Source of the DNA: Pseudaeromonas sp038247115
GTDB taxonomy: Bacteria > Pseudomonadota > Gammaproteobacteria > Enterobacterales > Aeromonadaceae
Reading direction: 5' to 3'
Length of the DNA: 34,540 nucleotides
Assembly (NCBI GenBank): GCA_038247115.1
Contig: JBBRVG010000044.1
Span: 1-34,540 of the forward strand
Shown here one piece after another: positions 9,801 through 17,343 of the stretch. Under the pieces are notes generated by a model. It had not been told where the DNA came from. It saw nothing but the letters and a program-made list of their open reading frames with translations, and did no database searches. Each line of letters opens with the position of its first letter. Positions within the stretch are counted from its first letter, which is position 1. Made by a program: the position numbers and the translations under genes.

Positions 9801-9983
9801 GGCGCCGGCGCCAGCAGCCGGGTGGCTATCGGTACCGGGGTAATCGGCGGCATGATCAGTGCCACCATTCTGGCGATCTTCTTCGTGCCACTCTTCTTCG
9901 TGTTGATCATGCGTTATTTCACCAAGTACCGACCACGTCATGAACGTGATGCCCTGGCTGCAGAGGAGACTCGCCATGACTAA
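6831..9983 (+). CDS. aheB: AheB/AcrB-type RND multidrug efflux transporter
   Basis: A 1050-residue HAE1-family proton antiporter, one residue longer than E. coli AcrB. It starts MARFFIDRPIFAWVIALVIM like AcrB and has the expected twelve-helix plan with two large periplasmic loops. The proton-relay acidic pair is present in GLLVDDAIVVVENVERL as D407 and D408, the AcrB numbering, and the partner lysine lies in LSAKNAILIVEFAKEL at K938. It exports lipophilic drugs, dyes and detergents from the periplasm and membrane through AheA and AheC. It follows aheA by 17 bases and overlaps aheC by 8, so the three genes are translated together. No damage is seen. Confidence 0.96.
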   Translation: MARFFIDRPIFAWVIALVIMLAGGLSIMKLPIAQYPTIAPPAVGISASYPGASAKTVEDSVTQVIEQNMTGLDHLLYMSAQSDSSGNVSITLTFMPGTDPDIAQVQVQNKLQQATTQLPQIVQQQGIKVQKTSSSFLMVVGFISTDGKMGNDDLADYVVSNIKEPVSRLDGVGEIQLFGSQYAMRVWLDPHKLNSYQLTPSDIQSAITAQNAQIALGKLGGTPAVSDQQFTATIMGQSRLSTPEQFGNVLLRVKQDGSKVRLKDVARIELAGESFDAEASYNGQATAAFAVKLATGANALDTAEKIRAKIDELKPYFPDNMEVVYPYDTTPFVKISIEEVAQTLFEAIILVFCVMYLFLQNFRATLIPTIAVPVVLLGTFGVMAAFGFSINTLTMFGLVLAIGLLVDDAIVVVENVERLMSEEDLSPLEATRKSMTQITGALVGIALVLSAVFVPMAFFGGSTGAIYRQFSLTIVSAMVLSVLVALILTPALCATLLKPVKHGEFGAKRGFFGWFNRMFDSSANRYQSRVGKVVRQGARYSIIYVAMLAVLAVLFMRLPTSFLPEEDQGVIMSMVQLPVGATKQRTEQVLGQMRDYFLQNEKDNVDSVLTVSGFSFAGRGQNSGMAFLKLKSWDERNTPERSANAIIGRAMGFLFSIKEAQVFAFNLPSIPELGTATGFDFYLQDRGGVGHEKLMEARNQLLGMAAQNPNLVRVRPNGMEDAPQFDVKIDYDKAMAQGLSVSDINSTLSTAWGSSYVDDFVDRNRVKKVYLQADAPFRMNPEDLNLWYVRNSAGNMVPFSAFASTEWSFGSPRLERYNGVPAMEVVGEAAPGKSTGDAMAAIEEIVKQLPDGIGIEWTGLSFQERQAGSQAPALYAISLLVVFLSLAALYESWSVPFSVMLVVPLGVLGAILAATMRGLENDVYFQVGLLTTIGLSAKNAILIVEFAKELYDQGKGLSESVIEAARLRLRPILMTSLAFILGVLPLAISTGAGASSRVAIGTGVIGGMISATILAIFFVPLFFVLIMRYFTKYRPRHERDALAAEETRHD

Positions 9984-11355
9984 GTCGTTTCTGGCCATCA
10001 CCATTGGCTTGTTTCTCGCCGGTTGCTCGATGGCGCCGGACTATCAGAGACCCGAGGTGCCGCAAGGCGCCTCCTGGCAGGTCAGCAGTGACGCCAAAAC
10101 CAACCTCGGTTGGCAGCAGCAATTCAGCGATCCCACACTGCAGAGCCTGATCCGCAGCGCGCTGGAGAACAACCGCGATCTGCGACTGGCGGCGCTGAAT
10201 GTGCAGAGTTACGAGGCTCGGTACCGCATCCAGCGTGCGGCCCAGTTGCCGACGCTGGCGGTTGGCGCCAGTAGCAGCCGCCAACAAACCTCCGGCGACC
10301 TGAATGGCACCGGCACGGAGCAGATCAGCTCCCAGCACAGTGCCGAGGTGGGGATCACCGCTTACGAGCTGGATCTGTTCGGGCGAGTGCAAAGCCTGAA
10401 AGATCAGGCCCTGGAAACCTATCTGGCTCAAATCGAAACCCAGCGCAGCACCCAGATTGCTCTGGTGTCCTCCGTCGCATCCGCCTATCTGACCCTGGTG
10501 GCCGATCAGGAGTTACTGACGCTGAGCCAATCCACGCTCGATACCGAGCAAGAAAGCTATCAGCTGACCCAGAAGAAGTTCGAGCTCGGTGCCTCCTCCG
10601 ACATGGAGTTGGCGCAAAGCCGGACCACGCTGGAAAGTGCCCGCGTCAGTACCGCCCAGTACCAACGGCAGGTACTGCAGGATCGCAACGCCCTGACTCT
10701 ACTGCTCGGCACCGGCCTGCCCAGTAACCTGAACTTGCCCACCACCTTGGCGGCGATGCAGTTTGCCGCCATACCGGTTGGCGCCCCCTCCAGCCTGCTG
10801 CAGCAAAGGCCGGATATCCTGGCTGCGGAGCACAGTCTGAAAGCGGCGAATGCCAACATTGGCGCCGCCAGAGCCGCCTTCTTTCCGAGCATCACCCTGA
10901 CCGCTACGGCTGGTACGGCGAGCAACGAGTTGGGGCATCTGTTTGATGGCGGCACAGGGACCTGGTCGTTTATTCCACAACTGAATCTGCCGTTGTTCGA
11001 TGGTGGCAAGCGGGTAGCGGATCTGGATGTCGCAGAGGTCGGCGAGAAACAGGCGGTCGCAACCTACGAGAAGAGTATCCAGACCGCGTTCAAGGAAGTA
11101 GCCGATACCCTGGGTACTCAGGAGTTCTATCAGCAACAGTGGGAAGCCCAGCGGGAATTGGTGAAGGCGAACCAACGTTACTTTGAGCTGGCCGAACATC
11201 GCTATGCTCAAGGCGTCGATAGCTACCTGACCCGGCTGGATGCCCAGCGCTCCTTGTTCAGTGCCCAACAGGTGTTGGTTTCCACCCGACTGGCACAGCT
11301 GAATAACCAGATCAGTCTGTTCAAGGCGGTCGGCGGTGGCTGGCAAGCGGAATAA
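9976..11355 (+). CDS. aheC: AheC/OprM-type outer-membrane efflux lipoprotein
   Basis: This outer-membrane factor of the NodT/OprM family provides the exit duct of the pump. ATG 9976 is chosen over an upstream start because AGAGGAG (9962-9968) is well spaced before it and because the protein then begins with a proper lipoprotein signal, MTKSFLAITIGLFLAGC, with lipidated Cys17. That gives 459 residues. The two repeated coiled-coil/beta modules typical of the family are visible, with QRPDILAAEHSLKAANANIGAARAAFFPSI in the second half. Unlike E. coli acrAB, where TolC is encoded elsewhere, this pump carries its own channel, as in mexAB-oprM. A strong terminator follows. Confidence 0.94.
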   Translation: MTKSFLAITIGLFLAGCSMAPDYQRPEVPQGASWQVSSDAKTNLGWQQQFSDPTLQSLIRSALENNRDLRLAALNVQSYEARYRIQRAAQLPTLAVGASSSRQQTSGDLNGTGTEQISSQHSAEVGITAYELDLFGRVQSLKDQALETYLAQIETQRSTQIALVSSVASAYLTLVADQELLTLSQSTLDTEQESYQLTQKKFELGASSDMELAQSRTTLESARVSTAQYQRQVLQDRNALTLLLGTGLPSNLNLPTTLAAMQFAAIPVGAPSSLLQQRPDILAAEHSLKAANANIGAARAAFFPSITLTATAGTASNELGHLFDGGTGTWSFIPQLNLPLFDGGKRVADLDVAEVGEKQAVATYEKSIQTAFKEVADTLGTQEFYQQQWEAQRELVKANQRYFELAEHRYAQGVDSYLTRLDAQRSLFSAQQVLVSTRLAQLNNQISLFKAVGGGWQAE

Positions 11356-11373
11356 CAGGATCGATGAACAAGC

Positions 11374-11406
11374 CAAGGGGCTGTCCAGTGGACAGCCCCT
11401 TGTTTT
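11374..11406 (+). terminator. Terminator of the aheABC operon
   Basis: Perfect 13-bp stem CAAGGGGCTGTCC / GGACAGCCCCTTG with an AGT loop, followed by TTTTT, 18 bases after the aheC stop. Textbook intrinsic terminator. Confidence 0.93.
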
Positions 11407-11482
11407 TGGGCGTTCGTCGTTGCGGGCTGAGTGGGTGGCCGCGAGCCGCATCACAGCGGCAAATCTGTTTTCCGCCCAAAGC

Positions 11483-11507
11483 AAAAACCCCGCCGAAGCG
11501 GGGTTTT
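11483..11507 (-). terminator. Terminator of the tRNA operon
   Basis: On the minus strand a 10-bp stem AAAACCCCGC / GCGGGGTTTT with a 4-base TTCG loop is followed by a T-run. It lies just past the 3' end of the last tRNA gene (Pro) in the direction of transcription. The TTCG loop in a GC-rich stem is exceptionally stable. Confidence 0.9.
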
Positions 11508-11514
11508 CTTAAGA

Positions 11515-11591
<77 letters not shown>

Positions 11592-11633
11592 TTTTCTTTT
11601 CGTCAGTCGACAAACATCAACTCACGTTTAACT

Positions 11634-11718
11634 TGGTGCGAAAGGAGGGACTCGAACCCTCACACCCGAAGGCACTAACACCTGAAGCTAGCGCGTCTAC
11701 CAATTCCGCCACCTTCGC
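11634..11718 (-). tRNA. leuT: tRNA-Leu (anticodon CAG)
   Basis: An 85-nt class II tRNA with encoded CCA and a long variable arm (GTGCCTTCGGGTGT region). The acceptor stem is GCGAAGG / CTTTCGC, and the anticodon loop TTCAGGT gives anticodon CAG. The body is close to the E. coli leuT/leuQ-type tRNA. Third gene of the operon. Confidence 0.96.
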
Positions 11719-11745
11719 ACATAATACTCTTTACACTGAGTGAAG

Positions 11746-11821
11746 TGGGGTGGCTGATGGGGCTCGAACCCACGACAACAGGAATCACAATCCTGGACTC
11801 TACCAACTGAGCTACAGCCAC
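11746..11821 (-). tRNA. hisR: tRNA-His (anticodon GTG)
   Basis: A 76-nt cloverleaf with encoded CCA, acceptor stem GTGGCTG / CAGCCAC and anticodon arm CAGGA-TTGTGAT-TCCTG. The discriminator is C, and the genome encodes the extra G(-1) at 11822 that pairs with it, the identity feature of bacterial tRNA-His. Second gene of the operon. Confidence 0.97.
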
Positions 11822-11874
11822 CATTGCTGTCCAATGTCTGCATCCCGTAGTGAATGATCACTGCGAACACAACA

Positions 11875-11951
<77 letters not shown>

Positions 11952-11971
11952 TCGTCATTGGAACGGGTGGG

Positions 11972-12000
11972 ATAGTACGAATCAGGTCCTGGGTTGTCCA
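11972..12000 (-). promoter_or_regulatory. Promoter of the argX-hisR-leuT-proM tRNA operon
   Basis: On the minus strand TGGACA (-35, one mismatch) and TACTAT (-10) are separated by exactly 17 bp, about 20 bases before the first tRNA. A GC-rich stretch (CCCACCCG) follows the -10, as in stringently controlled stable-RNA promoters, and A/T tracts at about 12003-12022 upstream of the -35 could act as an UP element. Confidence 0.75.
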
Positions 12001-12135
12001 GCGTTTTTCAAAAAAAAACTCTTTTCGGCGATTTTTTGATTGAAGCGGGTGAAAATCCAACATCTTTCTGCCAAACCAAGGGCGGGAAGCGGCAGATAAC
12101 CGCTTATCACAACTAAAATATAGTCGGCGAACAGA

Positions 12136-12163
12136 TTGACTCCGCGAGGATGAAATCTAGAAT
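12136..12163 (+). promoter_or_regulatory. Promoter of the second RND efflux operon
   Basis: TTGACT (-35, five of six) and TAGAAT (-10, five of six) with a 16-bp spacer. The predicted transcription start, about 7 bases downstream of the -10, coincides with the beginning of the palindromic operator at 12171, so repressor binding would block initiation. Confidence 0.7.
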
Positions 12164-12170
12164 GAGAGCG

Positions 12171-12188
12171 TGAATGAACGTTCATTCA
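12171..12188. promoter_or_regulatory. Palindromic TetR-type operator of the second RND operon
   Basis: Perfect 18-bp palindrome TGAATGAACGTTCATTCA, 58 bases before the chosen tetR start and directly after the -10 element. TetR-family regulators of RND pumps commonly bind GAATGAACGTTCATTC-like palindromes, so autoregulation by the gene product at 12247 is likely. Confidence 0.75.
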
Positions 12189-12246
12189 TTAAATGTGAAC
12201 TTAGTTCAGCAAAGGTTCATCCTTGATTGCAGGGACTCTCGTTATC

Positions 12247-12834
12247 ATGAGCAAGCGTGAACAGATCATGCAGGGCGCACTGGAGCTTTTTATCGAACAG
12301 GGGTTCCACGGCACCTCGGTTCATATGATCGCCGAGCGGGTGGGCATAGCGGCAGGTTCTCTCTATCGTTATTTTCAGGGCAAGGAGCAACTGATCCATC
12401 AGATCTACCGGATGTCGGTCGAGATGATGGTTGAAAAGTTATTCCATGGTGTACAGCTGACCGAGGTCAATTTCGGCACTTATCGCCGCCTGTGGTTGAA
12501 CGCCAGTTCAGGTATCCAGAGTCATAATGATGTCATTCTGTTCAAGGATCTTTATGAAAGGTCCCCGTTTCTGACGGCAGAAGACAAGGTATGGGCTCAG
12601 GCCCGCTGGCAACCGTTGGATGATTTTTATCAATCCGGCATCGACAGTGGCCTGTTTCGTGCTATTCCTACCTGTCTGTTGGCCGCATTGAGTCTGGCGA
12701 CGGTGCAGTGTGCCATGCATGAACACAAGTTTTACGATTTTGAATTAACCGATGTATTAAAAGAGCAAATGGCCGCGGCGAGTTGGAAAGCCATCCTGGC
12801 CGAACCATTGGACCAACCTGGGAGCAAAGAATGA
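12247..12834 (+). CDS. TetR-family regulator of the second RND efflux operon
   Basis: A 195-residue protein from ATG 12247; a TTG-started extension from 12223 is possible but less likely. The N-terminal DNA-binding domain is typical of TetR: ALELFIEQGFHGTSVHMIAERVGIAAGSLYRYFQGKEQLI at about residues 10-50. The remainder is the variable ligand-binding dimer domain. It is first in an operon with an adaptor and an RND pump, its stop codon overlapping the adaptor start as ATGA. The perfect palindrome upstream suggests that it represses its own operon. The inducer is unknown. Confidence 0.9.
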   Translation: MSKREQIMQGALELFIEQGFHGTSVHMIAERVGIAAGSLYRYFQGKEQLIHQIYRMSVEMMVEKLFHGVQLTEVNFGTYRRLWLNASSGIQSHNDVILFKDLYERSPFLTAEDKVWAQARWQPLDDFYQSGIDSGLFRAIPTCLLAALSLATVQCAMHEHKFYDFELTDVLKEQMAAASWKAILAEPLDQPGSKE

Positions 12835-13976
12835 AAAAGTGGACAGCCGTGATGCTGCTGATTGCCCTGCTGATATTCGGTAGCGTGATTGGCTTCAACT
12901 TGTTTAAGAATCACATGATGGCGCAATATTTTGCAAATATGCCGATCCCGACCTTCCCGGTCTCGGTACAGCCGGTGAAACCGGTAGACTGGACTCCGAC
13001 CATAGAGGCGATCGGTTTCGTGGAGCCCAACCAGGGGCTGGATATCAGCAATGAAACCGCGGGCAAGGTAAAAGCCATCAAGTTCGAATCCGGCCAACAG
13101 GTCAAGAGTGGCGATCTGCTGATCAGTCTGGATGCGTCCGTCGAAGAGGCTAACCTCAAGGCATCCCAAGGCCGTATGCCCGCCACCAAGGCGAATCTGG
13201 ACCGGATGCGCAGCCTGTATGCCAAGGGGACTGTCTCCAAAGGCAATCTGGATGACGCCGAAGCAAATTACCTGCAGCTCGCCGGACAGATTGAATCCCT
13301 GCAAGCGACCATAGATCGCATGTATATCCGGGCGCCCTTCTCCGGTCAGGTCGGTATCCGCAATGCCTATCTGGGGCAATATCTGGAAGCCGGCTCAAAA
13401 ATCGTCCGTCTGGAAGATACCAGCGTGATGAAGATCCGCTTCACCATACCGCAGACCGATATCTCCAAGCTGAAAATCGGCCAAACCCTGCATATCTATG
13501 TGGATGCCTATCCGCAACAGCCGTTCCAGGGTGCTATCAATGCCATCGAGCCTGCAGTCAGCGCCCAGTCTGGTGTAGTTCAGGTACAAGCCTCAATCCC
13601 GAATTCCGACAGCCTGCTGCGCTCCGGTATGTTTGCCAAGGTCCAGGTGCAGTTGCCGGTTGAACCGGCGCAGATTGCCATTCCGCAAACCGCCATCAAC
13701 TTCACCCTGTACGGCCAGACCGTCTTTGTGGTGGAGCCGGGTAAGGATGACAAGGATCAAGCCCTCGTGGATGCCGAAGGCAAGCCGGTTCTGGTCGCCA
13801 AGCAGGTAGTCGTCAAGGTCGGCGAGCGCAAGGAAGAGGTGGCCCACATTCTGGACGGCCTCAAGGCCGGTGACCAGGTGGTCACTGCCGGTCAAGTCCG
13901 CCTTTCCAATGACAGCCATGTGAAAATTATTGAAGATTCGCTGCTGAATAAGCCGGATACGACCCCGATGCTGTAA
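12831..13976 (+). CDS. RND efflux periplasmic adaptor (MexH-like)
   Basis: A 381-residue membrane-fusion protein. ATG 12831 is chosen because it overlaps the tetR stop (ATGA), has GGGAG upstream and begins MKKWTAVMLLIALLIFGSVI, an uncleaved membrane anchor rather than a lipoprotein signal. After that come the split lipoyl domain (AGKVKAIKFESGQQVKSGDLLISLD near 77-101, and IRAPFSGQVGIRN near 165-177), a short helical hairpin, the beta-barrel and the membrane-proximal part. The hairpin is shorter than in AcrA-type adaptors, as in the MexH/VexG group. No outer-membrane factor is encoded here, so the pump must borrow one, perhaps TolC or the nearby AheC. Confidence 0.9.
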   Translation: MKKWTAVMLLIALLIFGSVIGFNLFKNHMMAQYFANMPIPTFPVSVQPVKPVDWTPTIEAIGFVEPNQGLDISNETAGKVKAIKFESGQQVKSGDLLISLDASVEEANLKASQGRMPATKANLDRMRSLYAKGTVSKGNLDDAEANYLQLAGQIESLQATIDRMYIRAPFSGQVGIRNAYLGQYLEAGSKIVRLEDTSVMKIRFTIPQTDISKLKIGQTLHIYVDAYPQQPFQGAINAIEPAVSAQSGVVQVQASIPNSDSLLRSGMFAKVQVQLPVEPAQIAIPQTAINFTLYGQTVFVVEPGKDDKDQALVDAEGKPVLVAKQVVVKVGERKEEVAHILDGLKAGDQVVTAGQVRLSNDSHVKIIEDSLLNKPDTTPML

Positions 13977-13987
13977 CGGAGCAGGCC

Positions 13988-16900
13988 ATGAAATTTACTG
14001 ATATTTTCATTCGTCGCCCCGTCCTTGCCCTCTCCATCAGCCTGCTGATCGTATTACTCGGTCTGCAGGCACTGAAGGGGATGCAAGTACGGGAATACCC
14101 GAAGATCACCAATACGGTGATCACGGTAACGACTAGTTACTACGGGGCCAGTGCCAACCTGATCCAGGGCTTTATCACCCAGCCCCTGGAGCAGGCGATT
14201 GCCCAGGCCGATAACATTGACTACATGACCTCCAAGAGTCAGTTGGGCTCCTCCACCATCACGGTGAACATGAAGCTCAACACTGATCCGAACGCGGCCC
14301 TGTCCGATGTGTTGGCCAAGGTCAACTCGGTGCGATCCCAGCTGCCCAAAGAGTCGGAAGATCCGAGCCTGGATATGTCCACCGGCTCCAGCACCTCGAT
14401 CATGTATATATCCTTCTCCAGTGATGAGTTGAATGCCTCCCAGATCACCGACTATCTGGAGCGGGTTATCAAACCCCAGCTTTTCACCGTGGGTGGTGTG
14501 GCCAAGGTCAATCTCTATGGCGGGACCGAGTTTGCCCTGCGCATCTGGCTGGATCCGGAGCGGATGGCGGCCTACAACCTGACCGCCAGCGAAGTGATGT
14601 CGGTGTTGCAGTCCAACAACTACCAATCCTCGCCGGGTCAGGTCACTGGCTATTACATGCTGTATAACGCCGATGCCAATACCCAGGTCGACAACGTCGC
14701 CGACCTGGAGAAGCTGATCGTCGCCAGCCGGGAAGGGGCCGTGGTTCGCCTGCGGGATATCGCCAAGGTCAGCCTGGAGAAAAACCACGATGTCTACCGC
14801 GCCATGGCGAATGGCAAGGAAGCGGTCGTCGTTGGTCTGGATCCCTCACCCACCGCCAACCCGCTGGAGATTGCCGCCAGCGTGCTCAAATTAATGCCGG
14901 AGTTGCAGCGCAATCTGCCCTCTACCATCAAGATGGAGATGCTCTACGACTCCACCGAGGCGATCAACGAATCCATCGACGAGGTGGTGAAGACCATAGC
15001 CGAAGCCGGGGTGATAGTTCTCATCGTCATCACCCTGTTCCTCGGCTCCTTCCGTGCCGTCGTGATCCCCATCATTACAATACCGCTGTCGCTGATTGGC
15101 GTTGTGATGCTGATGCAGATGTTCGGTTTCACCATCAACCTGATGACACTGCTGGCCATGGTATTGGCCATAGGTCTGGTGGTGGATGACGCCATAGTCG
15201 TGGTAGAAAACGTCGATCGGCATATCAAGGCCGGTGAAGAGCCGTTCCGGGCGGCCATCATAGGTACCCGGGAAATAGCGCTGCCGGTTATTTCGATGAC
15301 CATCACACTGGCGGCCGTGTATGCACCTATTGCCCTGATGGGCGGGGTAACCGGCTCCTTGTTCAAGGAGTTTGCCCTCACCCTGGCGGGTGCGGTATTC
15401 GTCTCCGGGGTCGTCGCCCTGACCCTGTCGCCCATGATGTGCTCCAAGATGCTCAAGGCCCACACCAACCCGAATGCCTTCGAGCGCGGCGTGGAAAACA
15501 CCTTCGAGCGGCTCACCAATGCCTACTCCCGGGCACTGGATGCGGTGATGGAGCGCAGACCTGTGGTGATCGTGTTTGCGATCATCGTCTTCGCCTCCTT
15601 GCCGGTGCTGTTCAAGTTTATTCCGGCCGAGCTGGCACCCTCTGAAGATAAGGGTGCCTACATGATGATGGCCAGAGCACCCAACACGGCAAACCTGGAC
15701 TACATCCAGAACAGCATGAGCGAGATCACCACCCGCTTGAGTAAGGATCCGGCCATGGCCACCAGCTTGTCATTTGCCGGTATCCCGAGCTCAAATCTGG
15801 GTATGGGCATAGCGGTCATGAAACCCTGGAGCCAGCGTCCGCCACTCAAGCAGGTGATGGAACGCACCAACGCCCAGATGCAGGATATCCCGGAGATGAC
15901 GGTCAGCTCCTTCCAGTTCCCGGAGCTGCCGGGTGCCGGTGGTGGTCTGCCACTGCAATATGTCATCACGACGCCGAACAACTTCGAGAGCCTGTTCCAG
16001 GTCGCCGACGAGATGTTGCAGAAGGTCAAAGCCAATCCGAAGTTTATCTATTCGGAGCTGGATCTGGCCTACGACTCCGCCACCATGCGGATTACCGTGA
16101 ATCGGGACAAAGCGGGTGCCTATGGCATCACTATGCAGGATATCGGCGTCACACTCAGTACCTTCATGAGCGATGGCTATGTCAACCGTATCGACTTGAA
16201 CGGTCGTAGCTACGAGGTTATCCCGCAGGTAGAGCGTAAGTACCGCCTCAACCCCGAGTCGCTCAAGCGTTACTATGTGCGTGCCGCCGACGGTACCGCA
16301 GTACCTCTGGGTAACCTGGTCAATGTCGAGCTGGTCACCGAACCCCGTTCGCTGCCCACTTTCAGCCAGCTGAACTCGGCCACTATCGGTGTGGTTCCCA
16401 CACCGGGCGTGACCATGGGCGATGCGGTGAACTTCTTCGAGCAGGAGATCACGCCGCAGCTGCCCCTGGGTTACCAGCACAACTATATGGGTGAAGCACG
16501 ACAATACGTGACCGAAGGGAATGCCTTGCTGGGCACCTTCGTTCTGGCGTTGTTCGTCATCTTCCTGGTGCTGGCCTCGCAGTTCGAGAGTGTGCGCGAC
16601 CCGCTGGTGATCCTGGTGTCGGTGCCGCTGGCCATCTGTGGTGCCTTGATCGCCATGGCCTGGGGTCTCTCCACCATGAACATCTACACCCAGGTCGGCC
16701 TCATCACGCTGGTAGGTCTGATTACCAAACACGGGATCCTGATCTGTGAGGTGACCAAGGAGGAGCAGCTCAAGCGCGGCCTCTCCAAGATGGAAGCGGT
16801 GAAACATGCGACCCGCATCCGTCTGCGGCCGATCCTGATGACCACAGCGGCCATGGTCGCGGGCCTCATCCCGCTGATGGGTGCAACCGGAGCCGGTGCC

Positions 16901-17065
16901 ATCAGCCGTTTCGGCATTGGTCTGGTGATAGTTGCCGGTCTCTCCATCGGCACCCTGTTCACCCTGTTCGTGCTGCCGGTGATCTACACCTATCTGGGTG
17001 AGAATCACAAACCGCTCGAAGAGTTCGATGAAACCCTGCCCCACAAGGCGCTGGTCGACCATTAA
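13988..17065 (+). CDS. RND efflux transporter (MexI-like, HAE1 family)
   Basis: A 1025-residue proton-driven inner-membrane pump. The start MKFTDIFIRRPVLALSIS and the segment TVTTSYYGASANLIQGFITQPLEQAI are much closer to Pseudomonas MexI than to AcrB. The proton-relay acidic pair is in GLVVDDAIVVVENVDRHI (D400, D401) and the lysine in TKHGILICEV replaces the AKNA-type motif of AcrB. Twelve membrane segments and two large periplasmic loops are evident. It follows the adaptor by 11 bases and ends the operon. Substrates cannot be told from sequence; MexGHI-type pumps handle dyes, some antibiotics and signalling or redox metabolites. Confidence 0.94.
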   Translation: MKFTDIFIRRPVLALSISLLIVLLGLQALKGMQVREYPKITNTVITVTTSYYGASANLIQGFITQPLEQAIAQADNIDYMTSKSQLGSSTITVNMKLNTDPNAALSDVLAKVNSVRSQLPKESEDPSLDMSTGSSTSIMYISFSSDELNASQITDYLERVIKPQLFTVGGVAKVNLYGGTEFALRIWLDPERMAAYNLTASEVMSVLQSNNYQSSPGQVTGYYMLYNADANTQVDNVADLEKLIVASREGAVVRLRDIAKVSLEKNHDVYRAMANGKEAVVVGLDPSPTANPLEIAASVLKLMPELQRNLPSTIKMEMLYDSTEAINESIDEVVKTIAEAGVIVLIVITLFLGSFRAVVIPIITIPLSLIGVVMLMQMFGFTINLMTLLAMVLAIGLVVDDAIVVVENVDRHIKAGEEPFRAAIIGTREIALPVISMTITLAAVYAPIALMGGVTGSLFKEFALTLAGAVFVSGVVALTLSPMMCSKMLKAHTNPNAFERGVENTFERLTNAYSRALDAVMERRPVVIVFAIIVFASLPVLFKFIPAELAPSEDKGAYMMMARAPNTANLDYIQNSMSEITTRLSKDPAMATSLSFAGIPSSNLGMGIAVMKPWSQRPPLKQVMERTNAQMQDIPEMTVSSFQFPELPGAGGGLPLQYVITTPNNFESLFQVADEMLQKVKANPKFIYSELDLAYDSATMRITVNRDKAGAYGITMQDIGVTLSTFMSDGYVNRIDLNGRSYEVIPQVERKYRLNPESLKRYYVRAADGTAVPLGNLVNVELVTEPRSLPTFSQLNSATIGVVPTPGVTMGDAVNFFEQEITPQLPLGYQHNYMGEARQYVTEGNALLGTFVLALFVIFLVLASQFESVRDPLVILVSVPLAICGALIAMAWGLSTMNIYTQVGLITLVGLITKHGILICEVTKEEQLKRGLSKMEAVKHATRIRLRPILMTTAAMVAGLIPLMGATGAGAISRFGIGLVIVAGLSIGTLFTLFVLPVIYTYLGENHKPLEEFDETLPHKALVDH

Positions 17066-17085
17066 TTGATCGACTCGCCCATCTC

Positions 17086-17116
17086 AAGCCAGTCCCTTCG
17101 CGGACTGGCTTTTTTC
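17086..17116 (+). terminator. Terminator of the second RND operon
   Basis: Perfect 10-bp stem AAGCCAGTCC / GGACTGGCTT with loop CTTCGC and a following run of six T, 20 bases after the pump gene stop. Confidence 0.93.
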
Positions 17117-17171
17117 TTGTTCTACTTCCAGACCCCGCCAGCGCCACAATGACTCCCCGTTCACCACCGAT

Positions 17172-17188
17172 TGCGCCATTTTAGTGCG
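17172..17188 (+). promoter_or_regulatory. NtrC-like enhancer site 1 upstream of ydcS
   Basis: TGCGCCATTTTAGTGCG matches the NtrC consensus TGCACYA-N3-TRGTGCA at every defined position except the two outer A residues, which are G here. It lies about 85 bases upstream of the sigma54-type promoter, a normal enhancer distance. Confidence 0.7.
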
Positions 17189-17199
17189 CCCTCCTCCTC

Positions 17200-17216
17200 A
17201 GCCCCAATCCGGTGCA
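17200..17216 (+). promoter_or_regulatory. NtrC-like enhancer site 2 upstream of ydcS
   Basis: AGCCCCAATCCGGTGCA keeps most of the NtrC dyad (right half GGTGCA intact, left half weaker). Its centre is 28 bp from that of site 1. Tandem sites of this kind allow NtrC oligomerisation. Confidence 0.55.
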
Positions 17217-17255
17217 AAGCCCATGGTTGCTGACTTCTACCCCGTCACGCCGGAC

Positions 17256-17270
17256 TGGCACAGCCCTTGT
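17256..17270 (+). promoter_or_regulatory. Sigma54-type promoter of the ydcSTUV-patD operon
   Basis: TGGCAC-AGCCC-TTGT matches the -24/-12 consensus TGGCAC-N5-TTGC with exact spacing and one mismatch, the last base (T instead of C). Transcription would begin near 17281, leaving a leader of about 60 bases before the ydcS ATG at 17344. The two NtrC-like dyads upstream strengthen the call. Confidence 0.65.
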
Positions 17271-17343
17271 ATAGCTCTATTCGATACCCGCTCAGGATGA
17301 GCGTGGCACGCCGGAGTATCCGGCCCCTTTCGGAGAGTACGCT

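Noticed and set aside
12223..12246. TTG start extending the second TetR regulator by eight codons
   Set aside because: No ribosome-binding site fits it, and ATG 12247 starts in the usual place before the DNA-binding helices.
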